5,561 nucleotides of DNA from Mollicutes bacterium (GCA_003566505.1 PXDA01000061.1:1-5561), one strand, 5' to 3'. Counted from the first letter of the stretch, positions 1 through 5,561 are shown. Notes: generated from the sequence alone by a model not told the origin. Numbers and translations: made by a program.

Positions 1-661
1 AGCTAAACACGCTGGTTATGATGAAAATGTGCCAGTTAATATTAACTGGATTAGCTCCGAAAATTTAGAAAAGAAAAACCTTAACAAAATTTTTGCCAAC
101 ATTGATGGCATTATTGTTCCTGGTGGTTTTGGTAATCGTGGTATTAAAGGAAAAATAAAAGCAATTCAATATGCGCGAGAAAATAACATTCCCTTTTTAG
201 GAATTTGTCTTGGCATGCAGCTTGCTACCATTGAATTTGCGCGCCATGTTTGTCAATTAAAAGATGCTGATTCATGTGAATTTAATAAATCAAGCAAACA
301 TTTAGTCATTGATATTATGGAGGAGCAAAAAAATATCATTAATCTTGGTGGCACCATGCGACTTGGTAATTACGATTGTGAAATAAAAAAAGATACCCTA
401 GCGCATAAATTATACCAACGAAAAAATATTAAAGAACGCCATCGTCATCGTTATGAGTTTAACAATAAATATCAAAAAATTCTTGAAGAAAACGGTATGG
501 TTTTCTCAGGTATTAATAAAACAGCCAACTTAGTGGAAATCATTGAATATCAAAACCACCCCTATTTTATTGGCTGTCAATTTCATCCGGAATTTAAAAG
601 CCGCCCAATTAAATCCCATCCCTTATTTCGCGGTTTAATAAAAGCTTGTAAAAAAAAGTAG
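1..661 (+). CDS. pyrG: CTP synthase, C-terminal glutaminase part (5' truncated by window edge)
   Basis: CTP synthase aminates UTP to CTP in the cytosol, using ATP and ammonia released from glutamine. Only the last 219 residues are present. The frame is open from base 2 to the left edge, and the first residues (AKHAGYDENVPVNINW) already match the family just before the glutaminase domain, so the gene begins outside the window. Visible motifs are the oxyanion/L11 loop PGGFGNRG (about residues 40-47 of the visible part), the nucleophile elbow GICLGMQ with Cys69, the family-specific ERHRHRYEFNN (145-155), and GCQFHPEF carrying His195 and Glu197. The Cys-His-Glu triad is complete, so this half should be active. 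It ends with TAG inside an inverted repeat shared with the convergent minus-strand operon. Its product CTP is the co-substrate of CdsA, encoded nearby but on the other strand. Identification is very secure. Confidence 0.97.
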   Translation, partial: AKHAGYDENVPVNINWISSENLEKKNLNKIFANIDGIIVPGGFGNRGIKGKIKAIQYARENNIPFLGICLGMQLATIEFARHVCQLKDADSCEFNKSSKHLVIDIMEEQKNIINLGGTMRLGNYDCEIKKDTLAHKLYQRKNIKERHRHRYEFNNKYQKILEENGMVFSGINKTANLVEIIEYQNHPYFIGCQFHPEFKSRPIKSHPLFRGLIKACKKK

Positions 662-682
662 TATTTTAAATACTACTTTTTT
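652..682. terminator. Shared bidirectional intrinsic terminator between pyrG and rseP
   Basis: Bases 652-682 form a perfect inverted repeat centred on 667. The core stem is GTAGTAT (658-664) pairing with ATACTAC (670-676). It is flanked by an A-run (651-657) and a T-run (677-682), so each strand reads as hairpin plus U-tract. The TAG of pyrG (659-661) is inside the left arm and the TAA of rseP (681-683 on the minus strand) is at the right end. One element can therefore end both converging transcripts. The core has only two G-C pairs, so the hairpin is weak, although A-U extension could lengthen it. Function is inferred from structure and position. Confidence 0.75.
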
Positions 683-1715
683 AAAACAAATTAATAATAT
701 CATTCATCGTAATATATATTATTAAACCAAGTAAGAGAACAAAACCAATGGTATGAACCATATTTTCTACTTGTGGAGCAACTGGTGATCCTTTAATCCG
801 TTCAATCAATAAAAACCATAAGCGGCCACCATCTAGCGCTGGTAATGGTAGAAAATTAATAAACCCGACATTAATACTAATCAAAGCAATTAACATCAGT
901 AAACTAGCAAAACCATAACTTGCCGTTTCATCAACAACCGAAAAAATACCAACCGGACCTGCTACGGCATCCATACTTAACGCCCCACTAATTAAATTTG
1001 TTATTACTAAAGCCATTTGTTCAATAATATTATAAAATTTTGTAATCGAAAAATTTAAAGCGGGCCAGAAACCATATTCAATTTCAGATTTTAATTGAAA
1101 TCCATAAGTATAATATTTTTCACCATCTTCTTCATTTTCTTTCGGATTAATATGAATATTTTTTTGCGTACCATTTGCTAAATATGTTAACTTTATTTCT
1201 TCCCCTTCATTTAAATATAATTCTAACTGAAGACGATCAATTGAATTCACATTAACATCATTAACAGCCGTTATTATATCCCCTTGTCCAATATCTTTTT
1301 CAGCAATTTCATGTCCTTCCACTGTTTTATCAATAACTGGTTGATTAGTAGGTGCACCATAAACAATGCCGACAAACAATAATAAAACCCAAGCAAACAA
1401 AAAATTAAAAATAACGCCAGCTGTGATTATCCAAAAACGTTGTCCCCAGGGTTTCGCATGCATCTTCTTTTCTTTGGGGACATTTTCATCATCGGTTATT
1501 TCTTCACCAGCCATACTAACAAAACCACCAATTGGAAACGCTCTTATACTATAAATGGTCTCATCATTAGGCCGGCGAAAGGAATATATTCGCGGCCCCA
1601 TGCCAAGCGAAAATTCGTAAACAAAAACACCAGATCTTTTGGCGAAAACAAAATGACCTAGTTCATGAACAAAAATAATTAAACCGATTATTAATAAAAA
1701 TAAAATTAAAGTCAT
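681..1715 (-). CDS. rseP: RseP/RasP-type site-2 intramembrane zinc metalloprotease
   Basis: This is a membrane-embedded zinc protease (peptidase family M50) that cuts transmembrane segments of anti-sigma factors and cleared signal peptides; the Bacillus form is RasP. It has 344 residues. The first membrane span carries the zinc-binding HELGH (17-21). GGF (63-65) and a second span (about 97-120) follow. A single extracytoplasmic PDZ-like domain covers about 121-195, with GQGD at 143-146. Next come GPVGI (253-257), the third zinc-ligand motif NFLPLPALDGGR (287-298) and a last span (about 321-337) ending in the familiar NDIINLF. It is shorter than Bacillus RasP (about 420) mainly because the long loop between GGFVSMAGE and KPWGQRF is reduced. 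The ATG at 1715 is preceded by AGGAGGT with a four-base spacer. It is the last gene of the minus-strand operon, nine bases after cdsA. Function is secure at family level; its substrates here are unknown. Confidence 0.95.
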   Translation of the reverse strand: MTLILFLLIIGLIIFVHELGHFVFAKRSGVFVYEFSLGMGPRIYSFRRPNDETIYSIRAFPIGGFVSMAGEEITDDENVPKEKKMHAKPWGQRFWIITAGVIFNFLFAWVLLLFVGIVYGAPTNQPVIDKTVEGHEIAEKDIGQGDIITAVNDVNVNSIDRLQLELYLNEGEEIKLTYLANGTQKNIHINPKENEEDGEKYYTYGFQLKSEIEYGFWPALNFSITKFYNIIEQMALVITNLISGALSMDAVAGPVGIFSVVDETASYGFASLLMLIALISINVGFINFLPLPALDGGRLWFLLIERIKGSPVAPQVENMVHTIGFVLLLGLIIYITMNDIINLF

Positions 1716-1719
1716 TACT

Positions 1720-1726
1720 ACCTCCT
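1720..1726 (-). promoter_or_regulatory. Ribosome binding site of rseP overlapping the cdsA stop
   Basis: The minus strand reads TATAGGAGGTAGTAATG. AGGAGGT is a near-perfect Shine-Dalgarno sequence four bases before the rseP ATG. The TAG of cdsA (1727-1725) runs into it, so a ribosome ending cdsA sits on the rseP initiation site. This fixes the rseP start and suggests coupled translation. Confidence 0.85.
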
Positions 1727-2525
1727 ATAAATATGTTAAAAAGAAAACATAACCAATTAAAACAAAAAGGATACTATCAAGACGATCTAATATACCACCA
1801 TGACCAGGAATTAAAGAAGAAAAATCTTTGCAATTATAATATCTTTTAATAGCCGAAAATATTAAATCACCAAACTGGCTTAAAATAGCAAGAAAACTTG
1901 TAACGATAATTAAAGTTTGCAAATCAACTGTCGGGTCAATAACTTGAATGTAAAAAATACAGCCAATAATTACCGCCATCATAAAACCACCAACAGCACC
2001 TTCTAAAGTTTTCTTCGGTGATATATTAATTAACATTTTAGTTTTGCCAACTAGCATACCAGTAAAATAAGCATATGTATCACCAATAATAGTAATAATT
2101 AGTAGGAAAATTAAATAATCAATGGAAATAAAACGAATCAAAATTAATAAACTAAAACTATAAGCTAAAAAAAACAAAACACCAGTTAAGAAAAAAGCAT
2201 CACTAATATTATATTGCTTAGCATTATTATAAATAATAGTTGGTAAAAGATAAACAAGAAACAAACCAGATAAAAGACGCAAATCAAATGTCATTGTCAC
2301 AGCATAATATTCAAAAGCAAAAATATAGATGCTTAACATTACATAAGAAATAAACTTAACAAATAAAGGAATTTGTTTTTTCTTTTCCATAATATCCAAA
2401 AACTCTTTTAAAGCTAATAAAGCTAAACCATAAACAGCCAGTTGAAAAACAAAGCCACCTATAATAACAATAGGAGTAATAATTAATAAAATTATTAATG
2501 CGCTAAGAATGCGATTTGCTATCAT
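1725..2525 (-). CDS. cdsA: Phosphatidate cytidylyltransferase (CDP-diacylglycerol synthase)
   Basis: This integral membrane enzyme condenses CTP with phosphatidic acid to CDP-diacylglycerol plus diphosphate, the entry point to phosphatidylglycerol and cardiolipin synthesis. The 266 residues are mostly hydrophobic with several membrane spans. The C-terminal family signature is complete at 224-250: SAIKR, then KD (233-234), PGHGG (240-244) and LDRLD (246-250). These supply the acidic metal- and phosphate-binding residues. The usual GDTYAYFTG and SPKKTLEG segments precede it at about 149-156 and 169-176. I place the start at the ATG at 2525 (MIANRIL). The frame is open to a TTG at 2537, but that TTG overlaps the GGAGG ribosome binding site and is not a credible start. 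The gene overlaps the end of uppS by 23 bases and lies nine bases before rseP, the classical order except that dxr is absent. Identification is very secure. Confidence 0.97.
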   Translation of the reverse strand: MIANRILSALIILLIITPIVIIGGFVFQLAVYGLALLALKEFLDIMEKKKQIPLFVKFISYVMLSIYIFAFEYYAVTMTFDLRLLSGLFLVYLLPTIIYNNAKQYNISDAFFLTGVLFFLAYSFSLLILIRFISIDYLIFLLIITIIGDTYAYFTGMLVGKTKMLINISPKKTLEGAVGGFMMAVIIGCIFYIQVIDPTVDLQTLIIVTSFLAILSQFGDLIFSAIKRYYNCKDFSSLIPGHGGILDRLDSILFVLIGYVFFLTYL

Positions 2526-3228
2526 TATATCCTCCAAATCTTCGTTCTCTTTTGTTATACACAGCGATTGCTTTTTCTAAATCTTCCTTGTCAAAATCAG
2601 GAAAATAAATTTTCGGAAAATAAAGTTCGGCATAAGCTAGTTGATATAACATAAAGTTACTTATTCTTTGTTCACCACTAGTTCTAATCAATAAATCAAT
2701 TGGTGGCAAATCCTGATATAAATATTGATGAAATTTTTGTTCATCAATCATATCAATATCAACCTCATTATTAATTATATCATAATACATTTTTTTACTA
2801 GCGGCAACAATTTCTTGCTGCCCACCATAATTTAAGCAAATATTTAATGTTCGATGGGTAAAATCTTTCGTTTCTTCCGTAATTTTTTCAATAATATTAA
2901 TAATATCTTCACTTAAAGGTTTTTTTTCACCCGAAACAACCATTTTAATTTGATCCCTTTTAAAACGCTTAAAATCTTTAGTAAATTTATGCTTAATTAA
3001 TTTCATTAAAAAATCAACTTCTGTTTGGCTTCTTTTAAAATTTTCGGTTGAAAAAACAAAAATACTTAAATATTTAACACCTTTTTTAAAAACTAAATCA
3101 ATTACTTCATCCAAATTTTTTGCGCCTGCTTGATGCCCAGCACTTCTTGACAAACCTCTTTCTTCCGCCCACCTACCATTACCATCAACGATAATCCCAA
3201 CATGATAAGGAATTTTTTCATCATTCAT
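2503..3228 (-). CDS. uppS: Undecaprenyl diphosphate synthase (cis-prenyltransferase)
   Basis: This soluble, membrane-associated enzyme adds isopentenyl units in cis to farnesyl diphosphate, giving the C55 carrier needed for peptidoglycan and other wall polymers. It has 241 residues, the normal family length. Motifs in order are HVGIIVDGNGRWA with catalytic Asp15 (9-21), GHQAG (31-35), FSTENFKR (59-66), LNICLNYGG (128-136), IDLLIRTSGEQRISNF (177-192) with the diphosphate-binding arginines, LAYAELYFP (197-205), PDFD (210-213) and RERRFGG (227-233). Small departures from consensus are IIV for IIM before the catalytic Asp, and FKRS for WKRP. Both look tolerable. The start is the ATG at 3228, which has AGGAG seven bases upstream and puts the HVGII strand at the usual distance from the N-terminus. 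The frame's extension to 3297 only mirrors the membrane segment of the preceding gene. Its presence implies the organism makes a lipid-linked wall polymer. Identification is very secure. Confidence 0.97.
   Translation of the reverse strand: MNDEKIPYHVGIIVDGNGRWAEERGLSRSAGHQAGAKNLDEVIDLVFKKGVKYLSIFVFSTENFKRSQTEVDFLMKLIKHKFTKDFKRFKRDQIKMVVSGEKKPLSEDIINIIEKITEETKDFTHRTLNICLNYGGQQEIVAASKKMYYDIINNEVDIDMIDEQKFHQYLYQDLPPIDLLIRTSGEQRISNFMLYQLAYAELYFPKIYFPDFDKEDLEKAIAVYNKRERRFGGYNDSKSHS
2531..2535 (-). promoter_or_regulatory. Ribosome binding site of cdsA inside the uppS coding region
   Basis: GGAGG lies five bases before the cdsA ATG at 2525. In the uppS frame the same bases are the GGA GGA codons for the two glycines of the conserved RRFGG ending. 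The site therefore serves both as coding sequence and as cdsA initiation signal. It decides the cdsA start in favour of ATG 2525 over the upstream TTG. Confidence 0.88.
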
Positions 3229-3235
3229 TTTTTCG

Positions 3236-3240
3236 CTCCT
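3236..3240 (-). promoter_or_regulatory. Ribosome binding site of uppS overlapping the upstream stop
   Basis: The minus strand reads TAGGAGCGAAAAAATG. The TAG (3241-3239) ends the preceding gene, and AGGAG begins inside it, seven bases before the uppS ATG at 3228. This sets the uppS start and suggests re-initiation from the unknown upstream gene into uppS. Confidence 0.85.
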
Positions 3241-4183
3241 ATTCTTCTGTAATCGTAATTTGTTTTTTACTAATAAAAAATAATACAGCAATAACAATAA
3301 TAATTCCGATGATACTTAAAATGATGACTCCCATAATATTAGTAGATTGGTCTTCATCGGTAATAACATTTTCATCTTCTTCATAATCTTCGTTAATAAT
3401 TTCTTGGGTAGTAAAATTATCATTTTGTGCAGTGATTTGATAATAACTTTCTTCATTAGCAGTAAAAACGATATAATCATCTTCAATTTGAAAATCTTTT
3501 TTCTGAATAGTAATTACTTCACGATTAAAACTATCAATTTGTAACAACATAAAATCTTGCAGGTCATCTTCAAGCGGATAATGAACTTCGACTGGGTCCC
3601 AAAAATCACGAATTGTTTTTTCTTCAGACCGCCACTCTTGATCCATTATTTTTTTACTAGCACCAATATAAAATATATCAGCATCTAATTTTTCAATTGC
3701 GAATTCTTCATTATAATTATTAATCTTTTGATAAATATTACTATGTAAATCTTCATTAATCAATTTGGTATTAATGTAATAAGATAAACGACTAGTCATA
3801 TCATCTACTTTGGGCATTAAGTTTTCCTTTGTTTGTGAAAAATCAATATCAAGACGCACTTTTTCCCCAGTAACAGATAGATTGTCAATATCAACATAAT
3901 ATGGCTCATCACTTACCGGCGTAAAAATATCAACTTCATAATCGATTTGCATTGGTGCAAAAAAAGGAATTTCAAATTTTTCGGCAATCATATTTTCATC
4001 TTGATCATAATGATAAATTTGATGATAATGATTTTTAGGATATTCAACAATGACAATATCATAATTTTCTGAATCATAATATAACAAAAATAAATTTCCA
4101 TCTTCATCAAAATGCGGACAAGCATCAACTATAATCGGGAAAAATAACATTAAAAATAAAAGTAAAAAACTAATCAGTCTCAT
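3239..4183 (-). CDS. Unrecognised acidic extracytoplasmic protein with signal peptide and C-terminal membrane anchor
   Basis: I do not recognise a family. The 314-residue product starts with a hydrophobic export signal (about 3-19) and has one C-terminal membrane span (about 283-304) followed by a short tail, SKKQITITEE. This predicts a type I membrane protein with about 260 residues outside the cell. The outer part is rich in Asp, Glu, Tyr and Asn, with an acidic stretch at 264-278 just before the anchor. Two similar short motifs occur near the N-terminus: HFDEDGN (24-30) and HYDQDEN (58-64). The only cysteine, Cys22, follows the signal in the context VDAC; Asp at -2 fits the lipobox poorly, so lipidation is possible but not favoured. 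The start ATG at 4183 has AAGGAGG five bases upstream. The gene overlaps the YibE/F gene by 14 bases and is ten bases before uppS, so it is co-translated with envelope genes. Function is unknown; a partner role for the YibE/F protein is only a guess from position. Confidence 0.85.
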   Translation of the reverse strand: MRLISFLLLFLMLFFPIIVDACPHFDEDGNLFLLYYDSENYDIVIVEYPKNHYHQIYHYDQDENMIAEKFEIPFFAPMQIDYEVDIFTPVSDEPYYVDIDNLSVTGEKVRLDIDFSQTKENLMPKVDDMTSRLSYYINTKLINEDLHSNIYQKINNYNEEFAIEKLDADIFYIGASKKIMDQEWRSEEKTIRDFWDPVEVHYPLEDDLQDFMLLQIDSFNREVITIQKKDFQIEDDYIVFTANEESYYQITAQNDNFTTQEIINEDYEEDENVITDEDQSTNIMGVIILSIIGIIIVIAVLFFISKKQITITEE

Positions 4184-5264
4184 GTTTTCCTCCTTCTTGT
4201 TTCCAAGGCAACATTACAAATGCCATAATTGTTAAAGGAATTGCAAAGAGCAATCCGACACTACCGGCAATCGCACGCACTACTTCGGTCGCAAAAAAAT
4301 CTAAATTAATAAGATGAAACAATGAAGTGCCAAATCCAACCAATAATAATAACATTGTAATAGCGCTACCAACATAGGCAAGCACTAAAGTATTTATCAT
4401 TGTCCCCATGATATCGCGTCCAATATTAAAGCCCGCTTTAATCATATTTTTATTAGAAATATTAGGGTTTTCTTTTTTTAATTCAGTTAATGAAGATGCA
4501 ATCGAAATTGCCACATCCATTGCCGCTCCCAAAGCACCAATAATTATACCAGCAAATAATAAACCACGATAATCAAAAGTGGGCGCTCCTGGTAAATATA
4601 AAAGCATCGAAGCATCAGGTGAACTAAAACCACTTAAGCGTGCTAGAATACCAAAAACATAAGCTATCAAACCACCTAAAATTAATCCACCTGAAGTACC
4701 AAGCGTAGCAGCAATAGTTTTACGATTAATGCCCGCAATGATAAAAAAGGTTATTATTGTAGCGATAGTACAAACAAAAATAGAAGCTAAAATAGGATTA
4801 ATCCCTTGTAATAACATGGGAATCATAACCAAAACTATGATACTTAAAGTAACACTTAATGCTAGAAGCGATTTTAATCCCTTTATACCACCAATTAAAA
4901 CGATACAACCTAAGAATACTAAAATTAAAAGAATTAAGGCATTCGTATTATCATAACCAACAAAATAAAAACTATCATTTTCCTGATGAACACTAATAAT
5001 TGTTCCCTCTTGCAAAGGCATATCATAATGAATATCACCAGTTAAATGATTGGTAATACTTGTTTTTGTGCCACGATAATCTCGATTTATTATTTCAATC
5101 TTTGCTTCTTGACGAACATGACGCTCGCCATTTTCAATGATAACTTTTTCTTCTACTTCTAAAACACGCGCCCGATATAAATCATATTGATATTCTTCAT
5201 CAATAATAGCCTGCGGCGCTATAATAGGACAGAAAAACAAAAATAATAATAATATTTTTTTCAT
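4170..5264 (-). CDS. YibE/F-family multi-span membrane protein
   Basis: The 364-residue product fits the YibE/F-like family, whose biochemical function is not established to my knowledge. An N-terminal hydrophobic segment (about 3-19, signal peptide or anchor) is followed by a mostly beta-type outer domain (about 22-105). Its content is typical of the family: RARVLEVE, then RDYRGTKT, then a loop with EGTIISVH. About seven membrane spans follow, near 109-128, 132-151, 157-178, 184-207, 234-258, 290-311 and 329-352. The diagnostic core is GALGAAMDVAISIASSLTE (243-261), with Asp250 in the membrane, followed by NIGRDIMGTMINTL (280-293). I chose the ATG at 5264, which begins MKKILLL and has AAAGG seven bases upstream. 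Earlier in-frame starts lie inside the preceding gene. It starts four bases after that gene's stop and overlaps the next gene by 14 bases. Transport of some small substrate is conceivable, but nothing in the sequence shows which. Confidence 0.9.
   Translation of the reverse strand: MKKILLLFLFFCPIIAPQAIIDEEYQYDLYRARVLEVEEKVIIENGERHVRQEAKIEIINRDYRGTKTSITNHLTGDIHYDMPLQEGTIISVHQENDSFYFVGYDNTNALILLILVFLGCIVLIGGIKGLKSLLALSVTLSIIVLVMIPMLLQGINPILASIFVCTIATIITFFIIAGINRKTIAATLGTSGGLILGGLIAYVFGILARLSGFSSPDASMLLYLPGAPTFDYRGLLFAGIIIGALGAAMDVAISIASSLTELKKENPNISNKNMIKAGFNIGRDIMGTMINTLVLAYVGSAITMLLLLVGFGTSLFHLINLDFFATEVVRAIAGSVGLLFAIPLTIMAFVMLPWKQEGGKHETD
4189..4195 (-). promoter_or_regulatory. Ribosome binding site of the unknown membrane protein, inside the YibE/F gene
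   Basis: AAGGAGG lies five bases before the ATG at 4183. In the YibE/F frame the same bases encode the Glu-Gly-Gly near its C-terminus (residues 357-359). The next start therefore sits within the last codons of the upstream gene, a second example in this operon of an initiation signal carried by glycine codons. Confidence 0.85.
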
Positions 5265-5268
5265 TTTT

Positions 5269-5276
5269 TCACCTTT
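5269..5276 (-). promoter_or_regulatory. Ribosome binding site of the YibE/F gene overlapping the upstream TGA stop
   Basis: The minus strand reads GAAAGGTGAAAAAATG. AAAGGTGA resembles the outer parts of the Bacillus-type Shine-Dalgarno sequence (AAAGGAGGTGA, lacking the middle AGG). It directly abuts and includes the TGA of the preceding gene (5271-5269). It supports the ATG at 5264 as the start and suggests coupling. Confidence 0.75.
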
Positions 5277-5561
5277 CAAAAAAAGCTGCCTCAAGCACTC
5301 GCTCCTGTGCTCTTTCATCAATCCGGTTGCTTCCTGGGACGATGCTATTGTAAAAATAAATATCAATAACACCCTCTAAATCATTATCAGTAATACTATT
5401 TAAATTAATACCAGCACCGGTATTACCACTACGGTTATCGACATATTCACCAAAGGGTTGATCATCACGCCCTGAATGAGGAATAGGTAGGATAGCACCT
5501 GCTATTTTTTTTCCATCAATTTCCACAAGCACCGCCCGACGATAATGATTCCAGTCACCAC
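5269..5561 (-). CDS. C-terminal part of a probable secreted/envelope protein with a GDW...RRAV domain (N-terminus outside window)
   Basis: The last 96 residues are visible, and the frame runs open off the right edge. A GTG at 5532 could serve as a start formally, but the residues before it (GDWNHYRRA) belong to the same conserved block, so the gene surely begins further right. The segment GDWNHYRRAVLVEIDGKKIA, then IPHSG, then NDLEGVIDIYF and NSIVPGSNRIDE, resembles a C-terminal domain I remember from secreted or peptidoglycan-binding proteins of Bacillota and Clostridia. There it reads roughly GDW-RRAV-V-IDG-IAAS-NGMPH, then CIHF-NS-THG-NRVD--HQ. This assignment is from memory. If correct, most histidines of the second half are replaced here (Tyr in IYF, Pro in VPG, Ala in RAQ). 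The role is unknown. The TGA stop lies four bases before the YibE/F start, so it heads the visible operon. Confidence 0.8.
   Translation of the reverse strand, partial: GDWNHYRRAVLVEIDGKKIAGAILPIPHSGRDDQPFGEYVDNRSGNTGAGINLNSITDNDLEGVIDIYFYNSIVPGSNRIDERAQERVLEAAFFER

Noticed and set aside
29..661. GTG at 29 as the start of a short glutamine amidotransferase gene
   Set aside because: The frame is open to the window edge and the preceding residues already align with CTP synthase, so this is an internal valine.
1366..1661. Two small plus-strand open frames opposite rseP
   Set aside because: Low-complexity antisense shadows of a well-supported gene, without ribosome binding sites or recognisable content.
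2526..2537. TTG at 2537 as the cdsA start
   Set aside because: It overlaps the GGAGG ribosome binding site that serves the ATG at 2525.
3229..3297. N-terminal hydrophobic extension of UppS starting at 3297
   Set aside because: It is the out-of-frame shadow of the neighbouring gene's membrane span; a well-spaced AGGAG precedes the ATG at 3228, which gives the normal UppS length.
3347..3544. Plus-strand 65-residue hydrophobic open frame
   Set aside because: It mirrors the Asp/Glu-rich codons of the minus-strand gene (GAT/GAA read back as ATC/TTC), which gives artificial Ile/Phe runs.
4095..4114. EF-hand calcium loop at HFDEDGNL
   Set aside because: The spacing gives D-x-D-G but no acidic residue at loop position 12, so it does not meet the EF-hand pattern.
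4115..4125. Lipobox at VDAC of the unknown membrane protein
   Set aside because: Asp at -2 is atypical, and a C-terminal membrane span already anchors the protein; kept only as a possibility.
4729..4956. Plus-strand 75-residue open frame opposite the YibE/F gene
   Set aside because: Antisense shadow of membrane-span codons, with no independent support.
5265..5372. Extended N-terminus of the YibE/F protein starting at 5372
   Set aside because: It lies wholly within the upstream coding region; ATG 5264 has a ribosome binding site and begins a typical signal segment.
1..5561. Mycoplasma-type genetic code (TGA = Trp), suspected from AT-richness
   Set aside because: Trp is TGG at the sites checked in pyrG, uppS, rseP and the rightmost gene, and TGA is a plausible stop at 5271-5269 directly before a start.

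Overview
The window reads as chromosomal DNA from an AT-rich, low-GC Gram-positive (Bacillota-type) bacterium. The evidence is the Shine-Dalgarno sites (AAGGAGG, AGGAGGT and close variants), the uppS-cdsA-rseP gene run typical of that phylum, and strongly A/T-biased codons. The standard bacterial code is used: Trp is TGG wherever checked, and TGA ends the rightmost gene. This argues against Mycoplasma/Spiroplasma-type code 4. A closer placement (for example a deep Bacilli or Erysipelotrichia-like lineage) is a guess.

Layout. Positions 1-661, plus strand: the 3' third of pyrG (CTP synthase), carrying the whole glutaminase domain; the 5' part is outside the window. Positions 652-682: a perfect inverted repeat with A-run and T-run flanks. 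It contains the stop codons of both converging genes and looks like a shared bidirectional terminator. Positions 681-5561, minus strand: one tightly packed block of six genes read right to left. They are the C-terminal end of a probable secreted protein, a YibE/F-family membrane protein, an unrecognised single-span membrane protein with an acidic outer domain, uppS, cdsA and rseP. There is no intergenic gap longer than 10 bases anywhere on the minus strand. No promoter for this block is visible, so it presumably lies to the right of the window.

How the genes fit together. uppS makes the undecaprenyl diphosphate carrier for cell-wall polymers, cdsA makes CDP-diacylglycerol for phospholipids (using CTP, the product of pyrG), and rseP is a site-2 membrane protease of envelope stress and signal-peptide clearance. 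The three upstream genes also encode exported or membrane proteins. The whole transcript therefore appears dedicated to the envelope. All five gene junctions are either ORF overlaps or have the upstream stop codon overlapping or directly abutting the next ribosome binding site, so strong translational coupling is likely.

Most worth following up: the three-gene upstream module (degenerate secreted domain, YibE/F, unknown acidic membrane protein) fused to a core lipid-carrier operon, and the absence of dxr from its usual place between cdsA and rseP.
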